Shown here piece by piece: positions 1 to 5,967 of a stretch of DNA of 6,586 nucleotides. The translations under genes were made by a program, and so were the position numbers. Each line of letters begins with the position of its first letter. Position 1 is the first letter of the stretch. This DNA is from Candidatus Bathyarchaeota archaeon (GTDB lineage: Archaea > Thermoproteota > Bathyarchaeia > TCS64). The notes under the pieces are model-generated. The model did no database searches, was not told the origin of the DNA, and worked only from the letters and a program-made list of their open reading frames with translations. The stretch covers positions 1 to 6,586 of the forward strand of contig JAUWBQ010000097.1 in NCBI GenBank assembly GCA_030601645.1, written 5' to 3'.

Positions 1-80
1 GTCCCAAGGCTGGGATCGGCGTCATCCACGGTCCTAACGACGACCGTCCTCTCAACCTCCCAGGGAGGAATGGATCTCAT
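1..80 (-). CDS. Partial N-terminus resembling archaeal Cbf5/TruB tRNA-rRNA pseudouridine synthase
   Basis: Only the first 26 codons lie in the window; the gene runs off the left edge. Read from an ATG at 80 on the minus strand, the peptide starts MRSIPPWEVERTVVVR and continues with a DDADPSLG segment. Archaeal Cbf5 proteins, the catalytic subunit of H/ACA guide-RNA pseudouridine synthases, begin with a similar pattern: a short lead, an E-R-x-hydrophobic stretch, then an acidic-x-DP/NP-x-x-G motif before the PUA-flanked catalytic domain. The resemblance is from memory of the family over a very short stretch, so identity is tentative. The ATG is preferred because TTTAAA lies about 30 bases upstream, which suits leaderless initiation; the GGGAGGT string falls inside the reading frame rather than before it. 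The gene is divergent from the AlkX-like gene at 137. Confidence 0.5.
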   Translation of the reverse strand, partial: MRSIPPWEVERTVVVRTVDDADPSLG

Positions 81-106
81 TACACTCCCAATCTACGCAT
101 CGACTC

Positions 107-112
107 TTTAAA
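107..112. promoter_or_regulatory. Shared TATA box (TTTAAA) for two divergent genes
   Basis: The palindrome TTTAAA is centred at 109.5, about 29 bases from the leftward ATG at 80 and about 27 bases from the rightward ATG at 137. Archaeal TATA boxes are usually centred about 26-27 bases before the transcription start, so both transcripts would be leaderless or nearly so. Neither ATG has a convincing Shine-Dalgarno at normal spacing; GGGAG four bases before the ATG at 80 is the nearest. No transcription data are available, so this is inferred from spacing. Confidence 0.5.
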
Positions 113-136
113 GCATAATGCAAAACATAGGGCACA

Positions 137-1343
137 ATGGAGATCACCAGGGAGACCGCCAGGCGGCTCATGATCGAGAAGCAGCGCTTCGGACCCCGCA
201 GGAAGCCGGTCAGGAAGGAGGACATCCTCGAGACCGTCAGAGCCCTCGGCTGCATCCAGATAGACACCATAAGCGTCATAGAGCGGGCCCACTACGTCAC
301 CCTCTGGTCCAGGCTCGGCCGCTACGACAAAGAACTCCTCCACCAGCTCGCATACGAGGACCGGCACCTCACCGAGTACTGGGCTCACGCGGCCTCCTAC
401 ATACCCCTCCAGGACTATAGGTACTTCCTGCACCGCATGAACATCCGCAGGGCCGGCATGGAAGACTACGTGAGGAGGCGCGCCAAGACCGACCCCGAGA
501 TCCTGGACCAGGTGCTCAACAGAGTGAAGGCGGAGGGCCCTCTCGCCGCCAGGGACTTCGAATACAAGAGGAAGGAGCCCTCGAAGGGCTGGTGGAACTG
601 GAAGCCCGCCAAGGTCGCCCTGGAGGTCCTGTTCGCCGCCGGCACCCTCATGATCTCTCACAGGCAGAACTTCCAGAGATACTATGACCTGACGGAAAGA
701 GTCCTCCCCCCATGGGTGGACACATCCGAGCCATCCGAGGAAGAGCGCGTCCGATTCTTCACTCTCCGCACCATGGGCTGCCTCGGCCTCGTCAAGGCCC
801 CGGACATCAGGAGCTACTACCACCACTGGAGCATCAGCCTCGGAAGAACAAGCAAGCAGCTGCAAGCCACACTAGAGGAACTCACGGAAGACGATGAAGC
901 CGTAGAGCTCAGAGTGGAGGGGGAGAGGCAGCCCCACTACTGCACCCCCGAGGACGCAGACAGGATCCAGCTACTGACGAAAGGCGACCCCCCATACGAG
1001 GGCGTGACCCTCCTCACCAACTTCGACAACCTCCTCTGGAACAGGGAGAAAGTCGAGAACCTCTTTGGATTCCAACCCAAGCTGGAGGTCTACCTCCCCG
1101 CCGAGCAGAGGAAGTACGGCTACTACAACCTCCCCATCCTCCATGGCGACCGCCTCGTCGGCAGGATCGTCCAAGATGGACAGGAAGAACAAGACCCTCA
1201 TAGCCCACTCCGTCTGGCACGAGCCCCGGTTCGAACCCGACCAGGCCTACCAAGAAGCCTTCGAGCAGGCCCTCGAAGACTTCGCCACATTCAACGGCGC
1301 CGAAGAGATCCGGATGGAAGAGGAGAAACCAAGGATCGGCTGA
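137..1343 (+). CDS. YcaQ/AlkX-family winged-helix DNA glycosylase-like protein, interrupted by a frameshift
   Basis: This belongs to the HTH_42 (YcaQ/AlkZ) superfamily of winged-helix DNA glycosylases that excise alkylated bases or unhook crosslinks. Visible family hallmarks are residues 41-43 QID (the Q-hydrophobic-D catalytic motif of the YcaQ/AlkX branch, where AlkZ has Q-x-Q), ERAHYVTLWSRLG at 49-61, EYWAHAAS at 80-87, the tryptophan-rich GWWNWKP at 151-157, and the late LPILHGDRLVGRI segment. Frame 2 reads correctly up to V345 (codon 1169-1171). The family then continues in frame 3 from 1173 (KMDRKNKTL...WHEPRFEP) to a TGA at 1341-1343. Family members have two residues between GRI/GRM and the conserved K, so loss of two bases fits better than one extra base. 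Repaired length is about 402 residues, close to E. coli YcaQ (about 410). Without repair the frame stays open to 2134, but that tail is antisense noise. The ATG at 137 has no Shine-Dalgarno and sits 27 bases after TTTAAA. The gene is either a recent pseudogene or intact with a sequencing indel. Confidence 0.85.
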
Positions 1344-2152
1344 CTACCTCTGGTTATAGTCACACTTGGCGCCACAGAGCTCACAGTCCTGAACAACGGT
1401 CTTCAGAGCCGGCTCCCCCTTCACAGAGCAGACCAGGTCCCGGGCCGCCTTTATGCTATCCTCGGGGCCCTCGAGGACGAAGGTCCTGGAGCCCTCGCCG
1501 CCGTCGATGCCCCCCCGGCTATTGGGATGGCGTCGACCCCGGTCAGCATCTTCAGCGCCTCCATCTCCGTGACGATGTTCCCCCCCACCACCATCATGCC
1601 CACCGCCATGCCCAGAGAGCCGTCCACCGTCTCGATACCCGTCTTCAGGGCGGCATCGGACAGAGAGATGGGGACCAGCTTCTCCAGCCCCGCGGCGATG
1701 ATGGTCGTTATCCCGTTCGCCGTGATGTACCCCCACGCCCGGCCGATGGTGCCACCCCCAGCACCCCCCAGGAGGATGCCAGCCTGGCCGAAGGGATCGA
1801 TGGCGTTGGCCCCCTTTATGAACACGTCCTCGGGCCCCATCTCCGCCAGCACCTCGGGCAGCTCGGGGGTCTTCATCTCCGTCGCCTCTCCCTTCCGGAT
1901 GACTCGGTGGCTGTACCTGCCTTTGGGGTCGGTGACGCAGCAGCCCCTGGCGGTGATGACGCCAGCCGTGAACATTCCCTTGTCCGGGATCTCCACTCTG
2001 AGGAGCTCCTCCAAGACGTAAGCCGTGGTGGTGCTCGTCGCGATGACTATGGTGCCCTCCTCCAGGGCGTGCTGGACCGTGTCCATCGCTGCGATGCTCA
2101 TCCCGATGATCCGCTTCCCCTCGGCGGGGGTTAGAGAGACCTGAAGACGCAA
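1344..2152 (-). CDS. Conserved protein of unknown function with C-terminal cysteine cluster, frameshifted in a G run
   Basis: I do not recognise a named family with certainty. The protein is about 269 residues once one base is restored. The N-terminal half alternates strands and helices, with ATSTTTAYVLEELL, a CC pair in ARGCCVTDPKG, and FIKGANAIDP followed by a glycine-rich GILLGGAGGGTIG loop. By eye this suggests a nucleotide- or cofactor-binding alpha/beta protein. The C-terminus carries a CxxCxxxC cluster (C257, C260, C264), able to bind metal or an Fe-S cluster. Frame 1 reads from 2152 to about residue 214. At the seven-G run (plus-strand C's at 1510-1516) it must shift to reach the sensible C-terminal part (IDGGEGSRTFVLEG...) and the TAG at 1346-1344; eight G's would restore it. 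The start is TTG at 2152, chosen because GGAGGT lies six bases upstream. The stop directly abuts the stop of the convergent AlkX-like gene. Confidence 0.8.
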
Positions 2153-2158
2153 ATCGAT

Positions 2159-2164
2159 ACCTCC
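2159..2164 (-). promoter_or_regulatory. Shine-Dalgarno GGAGGT that fixes a TTG start
   Basis: On the minus strand GGAGGT is followed by a six-base spacer and then TTG at 2152. There is no ATG or GTG at suitable spacing in this frame, so the strong ribosome binding site is the reason for accepting TTG as the start of the conserved unknown gene. Confidence 0.7.
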
Positions 2165-2192
2165 GAGGTTGATATGGTAGGTGGGAGTGGGA

Positions 2193-2200
2193 GATAAAAA
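2193..2200 (-). promoter_or_regulatory. Candidate TATA box (TTTTTATC) for the 2152 leftward gene
   Basis: On the minus strand the T/A-rich octamer stands out from GC-rich surroundings. A transcription start about 26 bases downstream would fall near 2170, giving a leader of roughly 18 bases that just includes the Shine-Dalgarno. The call rests on spacing and composition only; no clear BRE is visible. Confidence 0.35.
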
Positions 2201-2277
2201 TCTACCCGAACGGGATAGGAGGCCCGGCGCCGTACTGGCTCAAGCTTTGTTCCGAGTGGAGGGCTAATCTTTCAGTT

Positions 2278-2294
2278 ATAATACACGGTATTAT
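2278..2294. repeat. Perfect AT-rich inverted repeat ATAATAC-acg-GTATTAT
   Basis: This is two perfect 7-base arms around a 3-base spacer, in the 250-base gap between the end of the CARF regulator gene and the start of the leftward unknown gene. The size and symmetry fit a dimeric winged-helix operator. A similar repeat, also built from ATAAT/ATTAT half-sites, lies upstream of the CARF gene at 3279-3296. A regulatory role is inferred. Confidence 0.5.
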
Positions 2295-2331
2295 GCTCAG
2301 ATTCGGGGCCCTCTTATGTTTAGCGTTTGGG

Positions 2332-2364
2332 AAAAACAAAGGGGTCGCGACACCCCCAAGTTTT
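2332..2364 (-). terminator. GC hairpin followed by T's, likely terminator of the CARF regulator gene
   Basis: On the minus strand, 40 bases past the TAA of the CARF gene, the order is AAAAC, three bases, GGGGT, a 6-base loop, ACCCC, three T's, then GTTTTT. The GGGGT/ACCCC stem plus the T-rich tail TTTGTTTTT looks like an intrinsic terminator. The outer AAAAC and GTTTT also pair, so the element is a symmetrical inverted repeat with a 3x3 internal loop. A second T5 run lies closer to the stop (plus-strand A's at 2384-2388). An alternative reading, as inverted origin-like boxes, is given under findings. Confidence 0.45.
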
Positions 2365-2403
2365 GCACTCCCAGCAATTCCTGAAAAATGGCTCCTGGCA
2401 GAG

Positions 2404-3234
2404 TTATACGTCGATGAGGTCCGAAAGGGCTTCGGCGTAGATGACGCCGAAATCCGTGAGGCGGATGACCTTCATCTTGGATCCCTTGTCCGCATCGACG
2501 AATCCCTTCATCTCGAGCCTGTTGATGATGCGGCTGTACCTGTTTCGGAGGGTGGAGCTCGCGGCCTTGTGGCCCGACCATCGGATGATGTCGCTGATGG
2601 AGTCCGCCTTGCCTTCGTGCTCGTGGAGGAGTTCAAGGATGGTCCTCTCCACCGCCCACTCCTTCTCCTCGTGCTTGGTGTGGGGTTCGAGGCGGTAGCC
2701 CGGGAGGTTGATCTCGATGGGGTCCATGCTGGGCTGATTTCGGGCGTTTTCGAACCATCCCTCGAATTTTTCGTCCCCGATCTTCCCGTTGACGTACCAA
2801 GCGGGCTGTTTCGATGGGACGGTGTACACTCGGGCGTTTCTGAACATGAGGGCTATGGTCAGCGCGACGCCCTGGGTGAGGTTGGTGGTGGAGGTGATGT
2901 CGATGAGGACTTCCTCCCCGCCTCCCCTGGCCTGTTCCAGGATGCTGTAGATGGTGCGGAAGGCTTCCCTGTGGTCCATGGGGTCGTAGCCCTCCATGAT
3001 GGGGTCCATGATCTCCAGCCTCTCCTTGAGGCTCTCCGCGTTCCGCTTCGACATGTTTGAGAATATGGCGGTCTCGTCCTCGGCCTGGGTGTTGCTGTAG
3101 AGGAGGTAGAGCCTGGTGATGCCCTGACGCCTGCTCCAGTACCGGATGCCGTCGAAGGGGCGTCGGAAGTGGGTCCCCACCAGGCACATTATGATGGTCA
3201 ACAGGGTCCTCCGAGGATGTTTTGAGGTCGACAT
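2404..3234 (-). CDS. Stand-alone CARF-domain winged-helix transcriptional regulator
   Basis: The protein is 276 residues from the chosen ATG. Residues 9-141 look like a CARF-type Rossmann-like sensor: strand 1 (TLLTIIMCLVG), the FRRPFDGIRYW helix start, strand 2 (ITRLYLLYSN), then EEVLIDITSTTNLTQGVA at 107-124, which matches the conserved (D/N)-x-(S/T)-G/T-rich ligand loop, and a final strand RVYTVPS. After a linker, residues about 195-265 form a winged helix (VERTILELLHEHEG, STLRNRYSRIINRLEMKGFV, then a wing and LTDFG). This order is that of Csa3-type and HFX_2341/DUF6293-type archaeal regulators, which bind cyclic oligoadenylate or related ligands and control transcription. The reading frame is open upstream to 3321, but the first strand and a TTAAATAT box near 3256 favour ATG 3234 (or 3240, six bases earlier). 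No cas gene or CRISPR array is beside it, so its target and ligand are unknown. Confidence 0.75.
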   Translation of the reverse strand: MSTSKHPRRTLLTIIMCLVGTHFRRPFDGIRYWSRRQGITRLYLLYSNTQAEDETAIFSNMSKRNAESLKERLEIMDPIMEGYDPMDHREAFRTIYSILEQARGGGEEVLIDITSTTNLTQGVALTIALMFRNARVYTVPSKQPAWYVNGKIGDEKFEGWFENARNQPSMDPIEINLPGYRLEPHTKHEEKEWAVERTILELLHEHEGKADSISDIIRWSGHKAASSTLRNRYSRIINRLEMKGFVDADKGSKMKVIRLTDFGVIYAEALSDLIDV

Positions 3235-3252
3235 GAACATTTGTCGGTGGGA

Positions 3253-3260
3253 ATATTTAA
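3253..3260 (-). promoter_or_regulatory. Candidate TATA box (TTAAATAT) for the CARF regulator gene
   Basis: Read on the minus strand, TTAAATAT is the best TATA-like octamer before the gene. Its centre is about 22 bases from ATG 3234, slightly short of the usual 26-27 for a leaderless start, and no Shine-Dalgarno is visible between them. The assignment is therefore tentative. Confidence 0.35.
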
Positions 3261-3278
3261 CGATATTGAAATTGACCA

Positions 3279-3296
3279 TAATAATGGATATTATTA
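3279..3296. repeat. Perfect AT-rich inverted repeat TAATAAT-ggat-ATTATTA
   Basis: Two perfect 7-base arms with a 4-base spacer lie about 45-60 bases upstream of the CARF gene start, in the divergent promoter region shared with the nrdH-nrdD operon. The half-sites resemble those of the repeat at 2278-2294. A plausible role is an autoregulatory operator of the CARF-wHTH protein, but this is inference. Confidence 0.5.
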
Positions 3297-3385
3297 CAAG
3301 TAATTGAGACATGGATGGCAAAACGTGATATTGTCAAATCGTTTTTTTCTTATACCTCGAAGTATTATAGAATAAATGATTAATC

Positions 3386-3392
3386 TTTTAAA
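3386..3392 (+). promoter_or_regulatory. Candidate TATA box (TTTTAAA) for the nrdH-nrdD operon
   Basis: The box lies in the AT-rich intergenic region 3241-3455. A start of transcription about 26 bases downstream, near 3415, would give a leader of roughly 40 bases carrying the GGAGGT at 3439-3444. Several other AT-rich stretches nearby could serve instead. Confidence 0.4.
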
Positions 3393-3438
3393 CGATGATT
3401 GTAGAAGTATGTTCGTCTCATCTTTAGCGTTTTCCATC

Positions 3439-3444
3439 GGAGGT
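3439..3444 (+). promoter_or_regulatory. Shine-Dalgarno GGAGGT for the NrdH-like redoxin gene
   Basis: GGAGGT followed by an 11-base spacer precedes ATG 3456. The spacing is slightly long but no other start fits better, since the frame's CPKC motif begins only 16 codons later. Confidence 0.6.
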
Positions 3445-3455
3445 AATTTTCGTAC

Positions 3456-3728
3456 ATGGGTTCAGCGGCGTCACGGGCTACGGTCTACACCCTTCCAGAC
3501 TGTCCCAAATGCGAGGAGTTGAAGGTGTGGCTGAGCGAGGAGGGCGTGGAGTTCGATGTCAGGGCTTTCGACACGGAGACCCAGCTGGAGTTCATCATGA
3601 GGAACGTGTTCGGGAATCCGCCCATCTTAGAGCTGGGGGAGAGGTTCGCCCCGTCCGAGGAGCTGTTCCCGAACGAGGCGCTGGACGAGGTGAAGGCGAA
3701 GGAGATTTTGGGAAGTGGCGAAGCGTAA
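3456..3728 (+). CDS. nrdH: Glutaredoxin-like redoxin of the anaerobic ribonucleotide reductase operon (NrdH-like)
   Basis: A 90-residue cytosolic thiol-disulfide carrier with a thioredoxin fold. The first strand ATVYTLPDC leads into the redox motif C16-P-K-C19. The expected cis-proline segment is GNPPILELG (P55-P56), followed by SEELF near residues 67-71, as in NrdH/glutaredoxin families. The gene starts at ATG 3456 behind GGAGGT, and its last 14 bases overlap the GTG start of nrdD, so the two are very likely translated together. In Methanosarcina barkeri a small NrdH in the class III RNR operon is known to pass electrons from a ferredoxin:disulfide reductase to NrdD; the same role is inferred here from gene order and the CPKC motif. 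A generic glutaredoxin function cannot be excluded by sequence alone. Confidence 0.85.
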   Translation: MGSAASRATVYTLPDCPKCEELKVWLSEEGVEFDVRAFDTETQLEFIMRNVFGNPPILELGERFAPSEELFPNEALDEVKAKEILGSGEA

Positions 3729-5967
3729 GGGCGGCATCAAGGGGCAGACGGTCCTCAACCAGTACTACGAGTCCGCGAGGGTCTACCGGGGGATGCCGAT
3801 GGTCCGGACGACCGATGGGTATCTGGTGCCTTGGAACAAGAACATGATCATCGATCAGCTCGTGAGGGAGACTCAGCTGGCGACGACGGTTTTCGGGTTG
3901 AAGCCCATCAGCGGTGGTTATGCGGAGAAGATCTCGGACGAGGTGGAGCGCCGGGTGAGGCTGTCGAAGCCCAAGTTCGTCAGCGGCCCCATGTTGAGGG
4001 AGCTGACTAATAATGTCCTTCTTGAGTGGGCTGAGGAGAAGCCGGAGTTCGGTATTTACAGGAATCTCCTGACGAGGGTGGGGGCTCCGGTTTATGACGC
4101 TTTTCAGATCGATACGGGGAATGGGTACGAGGCGAAGGAGAATGCGAATCTTCAGCCTAATCCTGAGACGGTGCATAAGAAGAAGGCGGATCGGCTGAGT
4201 AAGGAGGAGTATCTGCTCCTGATGCCTCCTGAGCTGGCGACGGCCCATCATCAGGGGGATATTCACATTCACACGTTGGAGTACTTTGGGAGTCGTCCGT
4301 TCTGTCAGGATTGGGACCTGAGGTATTTCCTGTATTATGGTTTGCTGCCGGATGGGAGGGGTTTCCAGAGCAGCGTGGCGGGGCCTGCGAAGCAGCCCGA
4401 GGTGGCGATCCTCCACAGCGTGAAGGTGCTGGCGGCGGGGCAGACTAATTTCAGCGGGGGCCAGGGTTTCATGTATTACACGTTGTTCCTGGCGCCGTAT
4501 ATGAGGGGTCTTCCGTATGCGAGGGTGAAGCAGCTTGCCCAGATGATGTTCTTCGAGCTGACCCAGACGTATGTGACTCGGGGGGGTCAGCTGGTCTTCA
4601 GTAATATCCAGCTGCCGATGGGGGTGCCGGATATCTGGAGGGACGTGCCTGTGGTGATGAAGGGGCGGGTTGGGCCGGACGTCTACGGGAACTATGAGGA
4701 TGAGGTTCAGACTTTCTTCAGGGCCGTGACGGAGGTGGCCCTCGAGGGGGACTACTGGGGTAAGCCGTTTAATTTCCCTAAGAACGAGAACTATGTGAGC
4801 CCTGAGTTCTTCAAGCCGGAGTATGACGATCTCTGGATGCTGGTGCACGAGTCCGTGGCGAAGTCCGGGGCCCCGTATTTCGATAATATGTTGCCTGCGT
4901 ATCGGGGTTACGGTAAGGGGATCAGCTGCTACCAGTGCTGTGCGTATCAGTTCTCGTCGTCGCCCGAGTCGGATCCCTTGTTCACGGAGAAGCTGTACTT
5001 CGATGAGGGCCAGCACTTCAGCATGGGGGGGTGGCAGGTGGTGAGCCTTAACATGCCCCGGCTGGCGTACAGGGCGAAGGGGGATTACGACAGGCTGTTG
5101 TCGGCGGCTAAGGAGAATATGCGGCTGGCCGTGGAGGTGTTTAAGACCAAGCGGATGTGGATGGAGCGGTTGATGGCGAATAATATGATTCCCTTCGCGA
5201 CTCAGACGCCTCGGGATCCGAGGACGGGGAGGCGGGCTCCTCCGGCTGTGGATTTCGGGGAGCTGGTGTTCGTCATCGGCGTGGTGGGGATGAATGAGAT
5301 GGTCCAGTTCTTCACGGGGAGCCAGCTCCACGAGAGCGATGATGCGGTGAGGCTGGCGTTGCGGCTGCTCCTGGACATGGAGAAGTACCGTAAGGGGCTG
5401 GAGATGAAGTCGGGGATGAAGATCATGCTGGCCCGGACGCCTGCGGAGAGCACGGTGCAGACGTTGGCGATTAAGGATCTGGTGTCTCCCACGTATAATG
5501 GGTTTGCGAGGGGCGTGGTGAAGGGGGATCTGGAGCAGTCGCTGGCGTTGTTGAAGGGGAAGCGGGATCTGCCTGTGTACTATAGTAATGGGACTCATAC
5601 GTATGTGGGGGCTCGGATTCCGTTTGGGCGGAAGCTGGATATCGAGCATAAGTTCTTCCCGATTCTGAGCGGCGGGAATATTTTCCATGCGTGGCTGGGG
5701 GAGGCGTCTTCGGATCCTGAGGCGCTGTATAAGCTGACTAAGAGGATTGCGCGGCACAGCCAGATCGGCTATTTCGCCTATACTAAGGACCTGACGATTT
5801 GTAGTTCGTGTAACTCGACCTCTGCGGGGCTGCTGGATGTGTGTCCGAGCTGCGGGAGCTCGTCGGTGAGGTGGTGGAGCAGGATCACGGGTTACTACTC
5901 GGATGTGACGGGGTGGAACGAGGGGAAGCGTCGGGAGCTTCAGGACAGGTACAGGATGGCGGTCTGA
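3715..5967 (+). CDS. nrdD: Anaerobic (class III) ribonucleoside-triphosphate reductase
   Basis: The oxygen-sensitive glycyl-radical enzyme that reduces ribonucleoside triphosphates to dNTPs; 750 residues, uninterrupted. Residues about 28-115 form an ATP-cone allosteric domain (MVRTTDGYLVPWNKNMI start). The catalytic barrel includes GDIHIHTLEYF and RPFCQDWDLR (C197, the position of the conserved reducing cysteine), NFSGGQGFMYYTLFLAPY, RGGQLVFSNIQLP, the cysteine-rich GISCYQCCAYQF (C405, C408, C409, candidate radical/redox cysteines) and GMNEMVQFFTGS. The C-terminus has the zinc site C696-x2-C699...C710-x2-C713 and the radical loop RITGYY with G726. Translation starts at GTG 3715, ten bases after GGAG and inside the end of nrdH. 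Pairing with NrdH and the archaeal context suggest the redoxin-dependent methanogen subtype (NrdD3) rather than the formate-dependent type; that needs alignment of active-site residues. No activase gene follows, so NrdG must be encoded elsewhere. Wobble positions favour G and T, unlike the C-ending codons of the AlkX-like gene. Confidence 0.95.
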   Translation: MAKRKGGIKGQTVLNQYYESARVYRGMPMVRTTDGYLVPWNKNMIIDQLVRETQLATTVFGLKPISGGYAEKISDEVERRVRLSKPKFVSGPMLRELTNNVLLEWAEEKPEFGIYRNLLTRVGAPVYDAFQIDTGNGYEAKENANLQPNPETVHKKKADRLSKEEYLLLMPPELATAHHQGDIHIHTLEYFGSRPFCQDWDLRYFLYYGLLPDGRGFQSSVAGPAKQPEVAILHSVKVLAAGQTNFSGGQGFMYYTLFLAPYMRGLPYARVKQLAQMMFFELTQTYVTRGGQLVFSNIQLPMGVPDIWRDVPVVMKGRVGPDVYGNYEDEVQTFFRAVTEVALEGDYWGKPFNFPKNENYVSPEFFKPEYDDLWMLVHESVAKSGAPYFDNMLPAYRGYGKGISCYQCCAYQFSSSPESDPLFTEKLYFDEGQHFSMGGWQVVSLNMPRLAYRAKGDYDRLLSAAKENMRLAVEVFKTKRMWMERLMANNMIPFATQTPRDPRTGRRAPPAVDFGELVFVIGVVGMNEMVQFFTGSQLHESDDAVRLALRLLLDMEKYRKGLEMKSGMKIMLARTPAESTVQTLAIKDLVSPTYNGFARGVVKGDLEQSLALLKGKRDLPVYYSNGTHTYVGARIPFGRKLDIEHKFFPILSGGNIFHAWLGEASSDPEALYKLTKRIARHSQIGYFAYTKDLTICSSCNSTSAGLLDVCPSCGSSSVRWWSRITGYYSDVTGWNEGKRRELQDRYRMAV

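Noticed and set aside
1172..2134. Read-through of the AlkX-like frame to give a 665-residue protein
   Set aside because: After V345 the sequence is low-complexity Arg/Pro/His-rich and antisense to the conserved leftward gene; the family's C-terminus continues in another frame.
2293..3060. A 255-residue plus-strand open frame
   Set aside because: It is the antisense shadow of the CARF regulator, whose strand has recognisable domains, and it lacks family features of its own.
3241..3455. CRISPR array or structured RNA in the AT-rich intergenic region
   Set aside because: No regularly spaced repeats are present; only one inverted repeat, TATA-like boxes and a scattered GATATTG heptamer (3262 and 3327), too short to be significant.
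3595..5757. A 720-residue minus-strand open frame
   Set aside because: It is antisense to nrdD, rich in Arg, His, Pro and Leu, with no domain; it stays open only because of nrdD codon bias.
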